Of a DNA stretch of 40,448 bases, positions 24,012 through 31,732 are shown piece after piece; within the stretch, counting starts at the first letter, position 1; each line of letters starts with the position of its first letter. The notes beneath the pieces are model-generated. The model was given only the letters and a program-made list of their open reading frames with translations. It ran no database searches and was not told the DNA's origin. The stretch is from Microbacterium resistens NBRC 103078 (lineage in GTDB: Bacteria; Actinomycetota; Actinomycetes; Actinomycetales; Microbacteriaceae). A program made the position numbers and the translations under genes. The DNA lies in the NCBI RefSeq assembly GCF_001552355.1, contig NZ_BCRA01000054.1:1-40448 (forward strand), written 5' to 3'.

Positions 24012-24079
24012 GGATCAGCGCCCGTGTCGGGTCGGCGCCCGTGCCGGATCAGCGCCCGTGCCGGATCAGCGCTCGGTGT
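24012..24079. repeat. 17-bp tandem repeat, about four units, at the 3' end of hspR
   Basis: Units GGATCAGCGCCCGTGTC, GGGTCGGCGCCCGTGCC, GGATCAGCGCCCGTGCC and a diverged fourth copy. The array runs into the last codons of hspR; its TCA (24066-24068) provides the hspR stop. Confidence 0.8.
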
Positions 24080-24509
24080 CGTCCGGGTCGCCCTCGGGCT
24101 CGAGGCGGGGACGCCACAGCACGACCTCGGTGGAGCGGCGGATGCGGCGCCCGGAGGGAAGAGTGACGACCGAGCCCGTGGCCCCGGCGGCGAACACGCG
24201 CATGCCGGGACGGTTCTCCCGCTCGGCACGGAGGGCGCCCTCGAGCTCGGACACGCGGCGACGCAGGCGCCGGGTCTCCTCTTCCAGATCCAGCAGGCGC
24301 GCGATGGCGGGCAGGCTCATGCCCTCGCTGGAGAGCTGCGCGACCTCGCGGAGCTGCTCGATGTTGCGCGTCGAGTAGCGGCGGGATCCGCCGCGCGTGC
24401 GTCCCGGGACCACCAGCCCGATCCGGTCGTACTGACGCAGCGTCTGCGGGTGCATCCCGGCGAGCTCCGCCGCCACGGCGATGGCGAACACCGGTGTGTC
24501 CGCGTCCAT
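24066..24509 (-). CDS. hspR: HspR, MerR-family heat-shock repressor
   Basis: Repressor of the dnaK operon, 147 residues. It carries the MerR-type helix-turn-helix with FAIAVAAELAGMHPQTLRQY and the wing GGSRRYS. After it come a short coiled region (about 70-98) and a variable tail. HspR binds HAIR sites together with DnaK as corepressor in actinobacteria; such a site stands before dnaK at 28267-28287. The ATG at 24509 has GAGGG upstream and fits known HspR N-termini; an ATG at 24524 would add five residues. It is the last gene of dnaK-grpE-dnaJ-hspR but separated from dnaJ by 232 bp of repeats. Confidence 0.9.
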   Translation of the reverse strand: MDADTPVFAIAVAAELAGMHPQTLRQYDRIGLVVPGRTRGGSRRYSTRNIEQLREVAQLSSEGMSLPAIARLLDLEEETRRLRRRVSELEGALRAERENRPGMRVFAAGATGSVVTLPSGRRIRRSTEVVLWRPRLEPEGDPDDTER

Positions 24510-24615
24510 GCGGCCCTCACCCATCGTCCTCACCCGCCCCTCGGGGTGCTCGCCGAGCGGGCGGCCGCGCCCGGTCCCCCGGTCATCGAGCGAGGAGCGA
24601 CGCGCCGTGCGGCGC

Positions 24616-24702
24616 ACTGAGCGAGCGCAGCGAGTCGAACCGACGACACGCGCCGACGGCGGTCACCGCGTTTCGTCTCGCTCCGCTCGCTCAACGACCG
24701 GA
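24616..24702. repeat. Inverted pair of the dispersed palindromic repeat family, between dnaJ and hspR
   Basis: TGAGCGAGCGCAGCGAGTCG... (24616-24638) is an inverted copy, and the 34-bp copy at 24669-24702 (ending CGCTCGCTCAACGACCGGA) is a forward copy. They can pair into a hairpin in the operon mRNA. The same family occurs at 31477-31598 and 34235-34399. Confidence 0.75.
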
Positions 24703-24741
24703 GGCATTCGCCGCGCCCGCCCGACGACCGGAGGGCGGTCA

Positions 24742-25719
24742 TCACGTCCGCGCCTTCGACATGAGATCGGCCCGCGGGTTCTCCTTGGGCTCCAGCTCGT
24801 GGAAGCGCTCCAGCGCCTCCTTCGCCGCGTCGTCCAAGTGGGTCGGCACGGCGACCTCCAGCTGGGCGAGCAGGTCGCCGGTGCCCTTCCTCGTCGTCAC
24901 CCCGCGCCCCTTGACGCGGAGGACGCGGCCGGACGGAGTCCCCGGAGCGACCCGGAGCTTCACCGGATCCCCGCCGAGGGTCGGCACCTCGATGGTCGCC
25001 CCCAGCACGGCCTCCGTGAACGTGACCGGCACCGTGAGGCGCAGGTTCAGTCCGTCCCGGGTGAACACCGGGTGCGGCCGCACCGTCACCTGCACGACGA
25101 TGTCACCGTTCTCGCCGCCGTCGGGCGAGGGACGACCACGGCCGCGCAGCCGGATCTTCTGGCCGTCCGCGACGCCGGCGGGGATCTTGACCTTGAACGG
25201 CTTGCCGTCCTCGCCCTGGAGCGTGATCGTCTCGCCCTTGACCGCGGTGGTGAAGTCCAGCGTGGTGCGCGCCGTGACGTCCGCGCCCTTGTGCGGGCCG
25301 CCGAAACCGCGATAGCCGCCGGTGGACTGCCCGAACCGGCCGGAGCCGAACGAGCCCCCGCCCTGGTTGAACATCGCGAAGAGGTCCTCGAAGTCCGCCG
25401 CGCTCTGCCGGCCCTGGCCGAACCCGCTGAAGACGTCCTCGAACCCGCCCGCGCCCGATCCGCTCGCCGTGAAGCGCGCACCGGATCCCATCGCGCGGAT
25501 CTGGTCGTACTCCTCGCGCTGTTCCTTGTCGCTCAGCACGGCGTACGCCTCGCTGATCTCCTTGAACTTCGCCTCCGCGGCGGAATCGCCGGGGTTGGAG
25601 TCCGGGTGGTACTTGCGGGCGAGCTTGCGGTAGGTCTTCTTCAGGTCGGCGTCGGAGACGTCCTTGGACACCCCGAGCACCTTGTAGAAGTCCTTGTCGA
25701 ACCAGTCCTGGCTAGCCAT
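24742..25719 (-). CDS. dnaJ: DnaJ-family co-chaperone without zinc finger
   Basis: J-domain co-chaperone of 325 residues that stimulates DnaK ATPase and delivers substrates. The J domain occupies residues 8-75 with HPD at 38-40. A Gly/Phe-rich region (about 80-150) comes next, then the two C-terminal beta domains. There is not a single cysteine, so the CxxCxGxG zinc finger of classical DnaJ is absent and the protein is of the type II (CbpA-like) kind. It starts 10 bp after the grpE stop and belongs to the HspR-controlled operon. Confidence 0.93.
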   Translation of the reverse strand: MASQDWFDKDFYKVLGVSKDVSDADLKKTYRKLARKYHPDSNPGDSAAEAKFKEISEAYAVLSDKEQREEYDQIRAMGSGARFTASGSGAGGFEDVFSGFGQGRQSAADFEDLFAMFNQGGGSFGSGRFGQSTGGYRGFGGPHKGADVTARTTLDFTTAVKGETITLQGEDGKPFKVKIPAGVADGQKIRLRGRGRPSPDGGENGDIVVQVTVRPHPVFTRDGLNLRLTVPVTFTEAVLGATIEVPTLGGDPVKLRVAPGTPSGRVLRVKGRGVTTRKGTGDLLAQLEVAVPTHLDDAAKEALERFHELEPKENPRADLMSKART

Positions 25720-25729
25720 CGATCACCGC

Positions 25730-26341
25730 CTACTCGGCCGGAACAGCGACGACGACCTTCGCGGGGCGCAGCTCCACGGAGCCGAGCCGGTATCCGACCT
25801 CGACGACCTCGAGCACGGTGGCCTTCTCCGCGCCCGGGGTGGGCTGCTGGAAGATCGCCTCGTGCTGCTGCGGGTCGAAGTCCTCGCCCTTCTCGCCGTA
25901 GGCGACCACGCCCAGGCGGTCGACCACGGCGCGCACCTTGTCGGCGATCACCGCGAAGGGGGTGCCCTCCGCGAGGTCGCCGTGCTGGGCGGCGCGATCC
26001 AGGTCGTCGAGCACCGGGATGAGGCCCTTGGCGGCCTCGCCCTTGGCACGCTCGACGTCCACGGCGCGCTGCTCCTCGGTCCGACGCCGGTAGTTGGCGT
26101 ACTCCGCCTGGAGACGCTTGAGGTCGACCAGCAGGGCGTGCTCCGCGTCCTCGAGGGCCTGGTCCTCGGCGGCCGCGTCGGCGCTCTGCTCGGTGTTCAG
26201 GATGTCGTCGACGGTCAGCTCGTCGGCGCTCTCGTTCTCGGTGGCCGGATCCGGCTGGGGGCCGGACGCGTGCGCGTCCGACCCCTCGCCGGCGACCCCG
26301 TTGCCCTCGTCGGGCTGCTCGAAGTCCTTGGGATCCGTCAT
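25730..26341 (-). CDS. grpE: GrpE nucleotide exchange factor
   Basis: Exchange factor for DnaK, 203 residues. A long acidic, disordered N-terminus (about 1-65) precedes the paired coiled-coil (LVDLKRLQAEYANYRRRTEE) and the C-terminal beta domain with the GRPE signature (VGYRLGSVELRPAKVVV). Its ATG overlaps the last base of the dnaK stop (TAATG), giving tight coupling. Confidence 0.95.
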   Translation of the reverse strand: MTDPKDFEQPDEGNGVAGEGSDAHASGPQPDPATENESADELTVDDILNTEQSADAAAEDQALEDAEHALLVDLKRLQAEYANYRRRTEEQRAVDVERAKGEAAKGLIPVLDDLDRAAQHGDLAEGTPFAVIADKVRAVVDRLGVVAYGEKGEDFDPQQHEAIFQQPTPGAEKATVLEVVEVGYRLGSVELRPAKVVVAVPAE

Positions 26342-28200
26342 TACTTCTTCTCGTCCTCGTCCTCGACGACCTCGGCGTCCACGACGTCCTCGTCCGCACC
26401 GGACTCGGCGGATGCGGCGTCCTCGGCCGGGGCGCCTTCGGCACCGGCGGCCTGGCCCTGGGCGTAGATGGCCTCGCCGAGCTTGGACTGCGACTGCGAG
26501 AGCTTGTCGAACGCGGTCTTCACGGCGTCGTCGTCCTCGCCGGCCAGGGCCGTCTTGAGGGCGTCCACGTCCGCCTTGACCTCGGTCTTGACGTCCTCGG
26601 GCAGCTTGTCCTCGTTCTCCGAGATCAGCTTCTCGATCGAGTACGCGAGGGTCTCGGCCTGGTTGCGGACCTCGGCCGACTCGCGACGCTTCTTGTCCTC
26701 GGCCGCGTGCTCCTCGGCCTCGCGGACCATGCGCTCGATGTCCTCCTTCGACAGCGACGAGCCGCCGGAGATGACGATCGACTTCTCGGTGCCGGTGCCC
26801 TTGTCCTTGGCGGACACGTGCACGATGCCGTTGGCGTCGATGTCGAACGTGACCTCGATCTGCGGGATGCCGCGCGGGGCCGGGGCGATGCCGGTGAGCT
26901 CGAAGGTGCCCAGCGGCTTGTTGTCGCGGGTGAACTCGCGCTCGCCCTGGAAGACCTGGATCGCCACGGACGGCTGGTTGTCGTCGGCCGTGGTGAAGGT
27001 CTCGCTGCGCTTGGTCGGGATGGCCGTGTTGCGCTCGATGAGCTTGGTCATCATGCCGCCCTTGGTCTCGATGCCGAGGCTCAGGGGGGTCACGTCGATC
27101 AGCAGGACGTCCTTGCGCTCGCCCTTCAGGACGCCGGCCTGGAGGGCCGCGCCGACGGCGACGACCTCGTCCGGGTTCACGCCCTTGTTGGCCTCCTTGC
27201 CGGTCTCGCGCTTGACGAGCTCGGCGACGGCGGGCATGCGCGTCGATCCGCCGACGAGCACGACGTGCGCGATGTCGCCGACCTTGATGCCGGCCTCGCG
27301 GATGACGTCCTCGAAGGGCTTCTTGGTGCGGTCGAGGAGGTCCTTGGTGAGGTCCTCGAACTTCGCGCGGGTGATCGTCTCGGACAGGGACACCGGGCCG
27401 TTCTCGGTCAGCGAGAGGTACGGCAGGTTGACGCTCGTGGACGTCGAGGAGCTGAGCTCCTTCTTCGCCTGCTCCGCGGCCTCCTTGAGGCGCTGCAGGG
27501 CGATCTTGTCGCCGGAGACGTCGACGCCGGTCGAGTCCTTGAACTGCTTGATGAGGTAGTCGACGAGACGCTGGTCCCAGTCGTCGCCGCCGAGGCGGTT
27601 GTCGCCGGAGGTGGCGCGCACCTGGATCGTGGAGAAGTCGTCGTCCTTGCCCACCTCGAGCAGGGAGACGTCGAACGTTCCGCCGCCGAGGTCGAAGACG
27701 AGGATGAGCTCGTCCTCCTTGCCCTTGTCGAGGCCGTAGGCGAGGGCCGCCGCGGTGGGCTCGTTGATGATGCGGAGGACGTTGAGGCCCGCGATCTCAC
27801 CGGCCTCCTTGGTCGCCTGACGCTCGGCGTCGTTGAAGTAGGCCGGGACGGTGATGACCGCGTCGGTCACGGTGTCGCCCAGGTAGGACTCGGCGTCGCG
27901 CTTGAGCTTCTGCAGGATGCGCGCGGAGATCTCCTGCGGGGTCCACTTCTTGCCGTCGATCTCGACGGTCCAGTCGGTGCCCATGTGGCGCTTGACGCTC
28001 GCCTGGGTGCGGTCGACGTTGGTGACGGCCTGGCGCTTGGCGGTCTCGCCGACGAGCACCTCCCCGTCCTTGGTGAATGCGACCACCGACGGGGTGGTGC
28101 GGAAGCCCTCAGCGTTGGCGATGACCTTGGGCTCGCCGCCCTCGAGGACGCTGACGACCGAGTTCGTCGTACCGAGGTCGATACCGACAGCACGTGCCAT
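26341..28200 (-). CDS. dnaK: DnaK, Hsp70 chaperone
   Basis: ATP-dependent chaperone of 619 residues. The ATPase domain starts [11 protein letters not shown] (6-16) and contains the phosphate and hinge motifs ([20 protein letters not shown]). The substrate-binding domain and helical lid follow, and the protein ends in the acidic EDEDEKK tail. GAAGGAG lies 8 nt before the ATG. Transcription begins at the TTGACA/TATCCT promoter overlapping HAIR. In actinobacteria DnaK also acts as corepressor with HspR, the last gene of this operon. Confidence 0.98.
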   Translation of the reverse strand: MARAVGIDLGTTNSVVSVLEGGEPKVIANAEGFRTTPSVVAFTKDGEVLVGETAKRQAVTNVDRTQASVKRHMGTDWTVEIDGKKWTPQEISARILQKLKRDAESYLGDTVTDAVITVPAYFNDAERQATKEAGEIAGLNVLRIINEPTAAALAYGLDKGKEDELILVFDLGGGTFDVSLLEVGKDDDFSTIQVRATSGDNRLGGDDWDQRLVDYLIKQFKDSTGVDVSGDKIALQRLKEAAEQAKKELSSSTSTSVNLPYLSLTENGPVSLSETITRAKFEDLTKDLLDRTKKPFEDVIREAGIKVGDIAHVVLVGGSTRMPAVAELVKRETGKEANKGVNPDEVVAVGAALQAGVLKGERKDVLLIDVTPLSLGIETKGGMMTKLIERNTAIPTKRSETFTTADDNQPSVAIQVFQGEREFTRDNKPLGTFELTGIAPAPRGIPQIEVTFDIDANGIVHVSAKDKGTGTEKSIVISGGSSLSKEDIERMVREAEEHAAEDKKRRESAEVRNQAETLAYSIEKLISENEDKLPEDVKTEVKADVDALKTALAGEDDDAVKTAFDKLSQSQSKLGEAIYAQGQAAGAEGAPAEDAASAESGADEDVVDAEVVEDEDEKK

Positions 28201-28266
28201 GTGTTTTCTCCTTCGTGAGGTTGATCGTGTTCGGGAAGTCCGTGGCGACCCGATCCCTCACAGAAA

Positions 28267-28287
28267 CCTGAGTCGCGATGACTCAAG
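28267..28287. promoter_or_regulatory. HAIR element, HspR operator
   Basis: CCTGAGT-N7-ACTCAAG, one base off the consensus CTTGAGT-N7-ACTCAAG. It overlaps the -10 box of the dnaK promoter by two bases. Confidence 0.9.
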
Positions 28288-28315
28288 GATACGCACCCGG
28301 CCCCCGCATTGTCAA
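28286..28315 (-). promoter_or_regulatory. dnaK operon promoter
   Basis: On the minus strand TTGACA (28315-28310), an 18-bp spacer and TATCCT (28291-28286). HspR bound at HAIR would cover the -10 box and start site. Confidence 0.8.
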
Positions 28316-28367
28316 CAAAGTTGATACGGCATCGCTCAACTTCTGGATCGGGGCGGTCCGCTCGCGT

Positions 28368-28739
28368 CTATGCGCGCCGCAGTCCACGGGCCGCAGCCGC
28401 GCGGCCGAGCTCGTCGTCGAACGTGAGGAATCCCTCGAGGTCCTCCGCGACCAGAAGCGCGGTCGCGAGGTGCAGCGCGTCGAGGCTGCGCAGTCCCGAT
28501 GCCGCCGACACCGCGTGCTCGACGACCTCGTCGTCCAGCGCGATCAACGCGATCCTGTCCACCAGCGCCTCGACGCGTTCCCGGGGAACGCCGCTCCGCT
28601 GCGACGCCGCGTGGAGCTCGACCTCCAGCAGTCGCGAGGAGACGAGAGGCACACCCTCGGCGAAGAGCGCGCGCACCCGGTCGGAGCCCTCCTCCGCGAT
28701 CACCGCCTTCAGGACCGCCGAGGTGTCGACGTAGATCAC
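28368..28739 (-). CDS. vapC: VapC-type PIN-domain toxin
   Basis: Probable Mg2+-dependent ribonuclease toxin of 123 residues. The PIN acidic residues are in place: Asp5 (YVDTSA), a glutamate in LEVEL (Glu41), Asp87 (RSLDALHLA) and Asp108/109 in FDDEL. The start is GTG and overlaps the antitoxin stop (GTGA), the normal arrangement of these pairs. The antitoxin frame ahead of it has lost its 5' end, so this toxin may be an orphan or may be silent because no start drives the pair. Confidence 0.85.
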   Translation of the reverse strand: MIYVDTSAVLKAVIAEEGSDRVRALFAEGVPLVSSRLLEVELHAASQRSGVPRERVEALVDRIALIALDDEVVEHAVSAASGLRSLDALHLATALLVAEDLEGFLTFDDELGRAAAARGLRRA

Positions 28740-28945
28740 GACCGCTCGCCGCGGATGTCGTCGACGATCTCCGCGACGCTGTCGTCACGCTCCTCCGCCT
28801 CGAAGGGCAGTGCGCCGGAGCGAGTCGCGGCCCGGACCTTGCCGCCCGCGACCAGGTGCTCCCAGTGCGACGGCGCGGCCGGGCTGATCTCCGCGACCGC
28901 GCGGCCCCGCTCCACGACAGTGATGTGCTCTCCCGCCGCGACGGG
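28736..28945 (-). pseudogene. 5'-truncated antitoxin (Phd/VapB type) of the VapC pair
   Basis: Reads 69 residues from PVAAGEHITVVERGRAVAEI to the stop that overlaps vapC. The segment GEHITVVERGR-x-VAEI is the middle of Phd/YefM-type antitoxins, and the tail is intact, but the DNA-binding N-terminus of about 20-25 residues is missing. Immediately upstream, in the same frame, is the stop codon of the DUF3817 gene, so a deletion has joined the two. The nearest possible start is an internal GTG before GRAVAEI, without a clear ribosome-binding site. Confidence 0.75.
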
Positions 28946-29407
28946 TCACTTCCCGCCGGGAGGACCCAGGATCAGGAGCACGGTGAAGATCGCGGCGACG
29001 GCGGCGAGGATGAGCACGACCAGGACCCACGGGCGGCGCAGGAACCAGCGCATCGTCCGGTCGTACCAGGTCCGGTCGCGCGGGTCGTCCGTCTCCTCCA
29101 GGCGCCACGCGCCGGTCAGGCGGCCGGAGCGGTGCAGCCAGATCTCCACGGGGATCGTGGCGTAGGGGACGATCGCGCTCGCGATCGTGAGGACCGCGAC
29201 GCCGGGCTTCCAGCGCTGGTGGAACGCGAGGAGGACGGCCATGGCGCCGTACGCGAGGAAGACGAAGCCGTGGATCCCCCCGCCGATGGTGACCGCGACG
29301 GCGGGGCCTCCGACGGCCCTGGTGATGAGGCCGGCGATCAGCAGGGTCCAGGTGATCGCCTCGGCGATCGCCAGCGCACGGAACAGGCGGGCGGGGGTGG
29401 TGAACAC
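28946..29407 (-). CDS. DUF3817 membrane protein
   Basis: Unassigned integral membrane protein of 153 residues with four hydrophobic segments. The first 95 residues hold the conserved DUF3817 pattern (FRALAIAEAITWTLL, then GGGIHGFVFLAY). An additional C-terminal membrane helix follows an Arg/Asp-rich loop. The start is GTG with GAGGAG 4 nt upstream. A -10-like TAGGCT lies at 29473-29468 on the minus strand. The gene's stop abuts the truncated antitoxin. Function of the family is unknown. Confidence 0.82.
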   Translation of the reverse strand: MFTTPARLFRALAIAEAITWTLLIAGLITRAVGGPAVAVTIGGGIHGFVFLAYGAMAVLLAFHQRWKPGVAVLTIASAIVPYATIPVEIWLHRSGRLTGAWRLEETDDPRDRTWYDRTMRWFLRRPWVLVVLILAAVAAIFTVLLILGPPGGK

Positions 29408-29549
29408 GGGGCTCCTCGGGTCGGGACGCGCGGCGGCACCGGACGGGGTCCTCGCGCAGGCCCCTCCAGCCTAGGAAACCAGGCGACGCGACGCCTCCGG
29501 CGGGCATCCACCTTTCGATCGATGTTCCTCCGACGCCCCGGGACGAGGG

Positions 29550-29579
29550 GTGACAGATCCGGATGGCGAGGCATAGACT
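29550..29579 (+). promoter_or_regulatory. Promoter of the leader ORF and RIO kinase
   Basis: GTGACA (29550-29555), 18-bp spacer, TAGACT (29574-29579), 45 bp before the leader ORF start. Confidence 0.5.
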
Positions 29580-29624
29580 CGGCGGGCACCGGGATGCGCC
29601 CGGGATCGAGGGAAGGAGCGAACG

Positions 29625-29669
29625 ATGAACACCGTCTTTGTCGCGCCCTTCGCCGACCCCCGCAGCTGA
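29625..29669 (+). CDS. 14-codon upstream ORF before the RIO kinase gene
   Basis: ATG with a strong GGAAGGAG at 6 nt encodes MNTVFVAPFADPRS and stops at TGA. It is in the same frame as the kinase, whose GTG comes 33 nt later. Between them GAGCGG can pair with CCGCTC-like sequence upstream (about 29676-29702), which could hide the kinase start. The kinase itself lacks a good ribosome-binding site, so translation may depend on this leader. Whether the peptide has a role of its own is unknown. Confidence 0.55.
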   Translation: MNTVFVAPFADPRS

Positions 29670-29702
29670 TACGGCCGCCCCGCTCTTCGCGTCGAGCGGC
29701 CC

Positions 29703-30611
29703 GTGAACCCGGAGCCAGACTTGACCTCTTCTTCCGCGTCCCCGGACGCACCGTCCTCTTCCCCCGTATCCGCCCCCTCCGTCTTCGTTCCGTTCGAAGG
29801 GCTGGACGACCTCGCCTTCGCCGACGTCGAGCTCGGCGAAGGGCAGCGCTGGTCCACGTGGCCCGCGACCACCCCGTCCGAGCGCGGCCCCGAGCCGCGC
29901 CCGGCCTGGGTCGTGACCTCCGCCGGAGCCGTCGACACCGAGCTCGGCATCCTCAAGACCGGCAAGGAGGCGGACGTGTTCCTCCTCGAACGGGCCGTGC
30001 CCGGTGATCCGTCTTCGCGCACGCTCCTCGCGGCCAAGCGCTACCGGGATCCGGAGCACCGGAACTTCCACCGCTCGGCCGTGTACACCGAGGGACGCCG
30101 CGTGCAGAACACGCGCGACGCCCGCGCGATGGCGAGGAAGTCCGTGCACGGGCGCTCCGTGGCCGCCGCGCAGTGGTCCTTCGCGGAGTTCGCCGCGCTC
30201 TGCCGCATGTACGAGCTCGGCGCTCCCGTCCCGTATCCGGTGCAGGTGAGCGGCACGGAGGTGCTGATGGAGTTCCTCGGCACGGACGGCCAGGCGGCGC
30301 CGCGGCTCGCGCAGGTCCGGCACGATCCGGCCGCGCTGGCGGGCCTGTTCGCGCAGGTCGTGGAGCTCATGCGGGTGTTCGCCCGCGCCGGACTCGCACA
30401 CGGGGACCTCTCGCCGTACAACCTCCTCGTGCACGAGGGCCGTGTGGTCGTGATCGACCTGCCGCAGATCGTGGACACGGTCGCGAACCCGCAGGGCCTC
30501 GACCTGATGCATCGCGACTGCGTGAACGTGTGCGACTGGTTCTCCCGGCGCCGCGTCGACTGCGACGCCGAGGAGCTGTTCGCCTCGCTCGTGGCCGAGT
30601 CCTTCGGCTGA
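29703..30611 (+). CDS. RIO1-family serine protein kinase
   Basis: Atypical protein kinase of 302 residues. After a disordered Ser/Pro/Glu-rich N-terminus of about 70 residues come the RIO1 marks: the nucleotide loop TGKEADVFL, the lysine in LAAKRY, the catalytic loop HGDLSPYNLLV and the metal-binding VVIDLPQIVD. All catalytic residues are present. In archaea and eukaryotes RIO1 acts in small ribosomal subunit maturation; the role in bacteria is not settled. The start is a GTG without a good ribosome-binding site, 33 nt after an in-frame leader ORF. Confidence 0.9.
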   Translation: MNPEPDLTSSSASPDAPSSSPVSAPSVFVPFEGLDDLAFADVELGEGQRWSTWPATTPSERGPEPRPAWVVTSAGAVDTELGILKTGKEADVFLLERAVPGDPSSRTLLAAKRYRDPEHRNFHRSAVYTEGRRVQNTRDARAMARKSVHGRSVAAAQWSFAEFAALCRMYELGAPVPYPVQVSGTEVLMEFLGTDGQAAPRLAQVRHDPAALAGLFAQVVELMRVFARAGLAHGDLSPYNLLVHEGRVVVIDLPQIVDTVANPQGLDLMHRDCVNVCDWFSRRRVDCDAEELFASLVAESFG

Positions 30612-30622
30612 CCCCCTCCCAT

Positions 30623-30681
30623 CGAGTGGTCAGTTTCTGTGGGTTGCGGCGCCCCGAACCCACAGAAACTGACCACTCGAC
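30623..30681. repeat. Perfect 24-bp inverted repeat with 11-nt loop
   Basis: Arm TCGAGTGGTCAGTTTCTGTG plus GGTT (30623-30646) is matched exactly by 30658-30681. It lies 12 bp after the RIO kinase stop and could end its transcript. But its length and lower GC content differ from neighbouring DNA and suggest a dispersed palindromic element. Confidence 0.8.
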
Positions 30682-30740
30682 CGGGGCGGGGAGTCTTTCG
30701 CCGTGTGACGGGCGCGGGGGCGGAGCGGCGCGCGCGTGCC

Positions 30741-30754
30741 TAGACTCGCCACCC
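30741..30754 (+). promoter_or_regulatory. Leaderless promoter of sirohydrochlorin chelatase gene
   Basis: TAGACT (30741-30746) followed by 8 nt and the ATG at 30755; no ribosome-binding site is present. Confidence 0.55.
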
Positions 30755-31465
30755 ATGTCGCACCCCTCCCTGCTGGCCGTCTCGCACGGCACCTCCGACC
30801 CCCGCGGCGCCGCGGCGATCGCCCTGCTCGTCGAGCGCGTGGCCGCACGGCTGCCGGACGTCCGCGTCCGCTCGGCGTTCGTCGACGTGCAGCAGCCGGA
30901 CGCCGAGACGGCGCTGGCAGGCCTCGACGGATCGGTGGTCGTCGTGCCGCTGCTGCTGTCGCGCGGGTTCCATGTGGGCGTCGACCTCGGGCGACTGGCG
31001 CGCCCCGGGGTGCGGGTGACGGACCCGCTCGGTCCGGATCCGCGGCTCGCCGCCGTGCTGGCGCGCCGGCTGGCCGAGGCGGCGAGCGACGTGCCGGTCG
31101 TGCTGGGCGTCGCCGGATCCCGGGATCCCCGCTCCCTCCCGGACGCGGAACGGACGGCGTCCCTCCTCGCACGACGGCTCCGACGCCCCGTCACCACCGC
31201 GTACCTGGCCGCTCGCGCGCCTCGCGTCGACGACGCGCTGCGCGCGCACCCCGGGGCGGTCCTCGCGACCTACCTCCTCGCGCCCGGGTACTTCTTCGAT
31301 CTCGCGCGGCGCCTCGCCGAAGGCCATCCCGTCTCCGCGCCGCTCCTCGACGGCGCCGAACCCCCGACGGAGCTCGTCGACATCGTCGTGGACCGGTACC
31401 GGGACGCCGAGGCGCAAGATCTCGCACCCGGCCTCCGCGAGTCGGCGTTGGTCGCGTCCGTCTGA
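30755..31465 (+). CDS. Sirohydrochlorin chelatase (CbiX/SirB type)
   Basis: Inserts Fe2+ into sirohydrochlorin to make siroheme, the cofactor of the sulfite reductase encoded next. The 236 residues cover two CbiX-like halves. The N-terminal half has the metal-binding histidines in AVSHGTSDPRG (His11) and SRGFHVGVDL (His73); the C-terminal half has the related LAPGYFFDL. The window also ends in a uroporphyrinogen-III methyltransferase gene, which supplies the precursor. Cobalt chelation cannot be excluded from sequence, but the sulfur-assimilation context favours iron. Confidence 0.83.
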   Translation: MSHPSLLAVSHGTSDPRGAAAIALLVERVAARLPDVRVRSAFVDVQQPDAETALAGLDGSVVVVPLLLSRGFHVGVDLGRLARPGVRVTDPLGPDPRLAAVLARRLAEAASDVPVVLGVAGSRDPRSLPDAERTASLLARRLRRPVTTAYLAARAPRVDDALRAHPGAVLATYLLAPGYFFDLARRLAEGHPVSAPLLDGAEPPTELVDIVVDRYRDAEAQDLAPGLRESALVASV

Positions 31466-31476
31466 CGCGGCTCACA

Positions 31477-31598
31477 CGTTTCGACTCACTCCGCTCGCTC
31501 AACGACCGGACGTGGCTCACGCGTTTCGACTCGCTGCGCTCGCTCAACGACCGGGAGCGGCTCACGTTTCGACTCACTCCGCTCGCTCAACGACCGGA
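31477..31598 (+). repeat. Three tandem copies of the dispersed palindromic repeat
   Basis: 34-bp units at 31477-31510, 31522-31555 and 31565-31598, each running CGTTTCGACTC to CTCAACGACCGG, with spacers of 11 and 9 bp. They fill most of the gap between the chelatase and sulfite reductase genes. Confidence 0.85.
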
Positions 31599-31719
31599 AG
31601 GCACGCACCGCGGCGCTCCATCGAACCCCACGTCCCTCCGGGATTTCTGGATCGTGTCGAACAATGACCGCGAAAGTCGGTGGAGGTCACGGACGATGGC
31701 GGACGCGGGTCCGCATTCC

Positions 31720-31732
31720 TACCGTGTTCGGC
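31720..31732 (+). promoter_or_regulatory. Leaderless promoter of sulfite reductase gene
   Basis: TACCGT (31720-31725) followed by 7 nt and the ATG at 31733; there is no ribosome-binding site. Confidence 0.5.

Noticed and set aside
28736..28945. Truncated antitoxin considered as a complete short antitoxin
   Set aside because: No start codon with a ribosome-binding site is available and the N-terminal domain common to Phd/YefM-type antitoxins is missing.
31477..31598. Three similar 34-bp repeats with 9-11 bp spacers, looked at as a CRISPR array
   Set aside because: Spacers are too short, no cas genes are near, and the same unit is dispersed and inverted elsewhere, as in REP elements.
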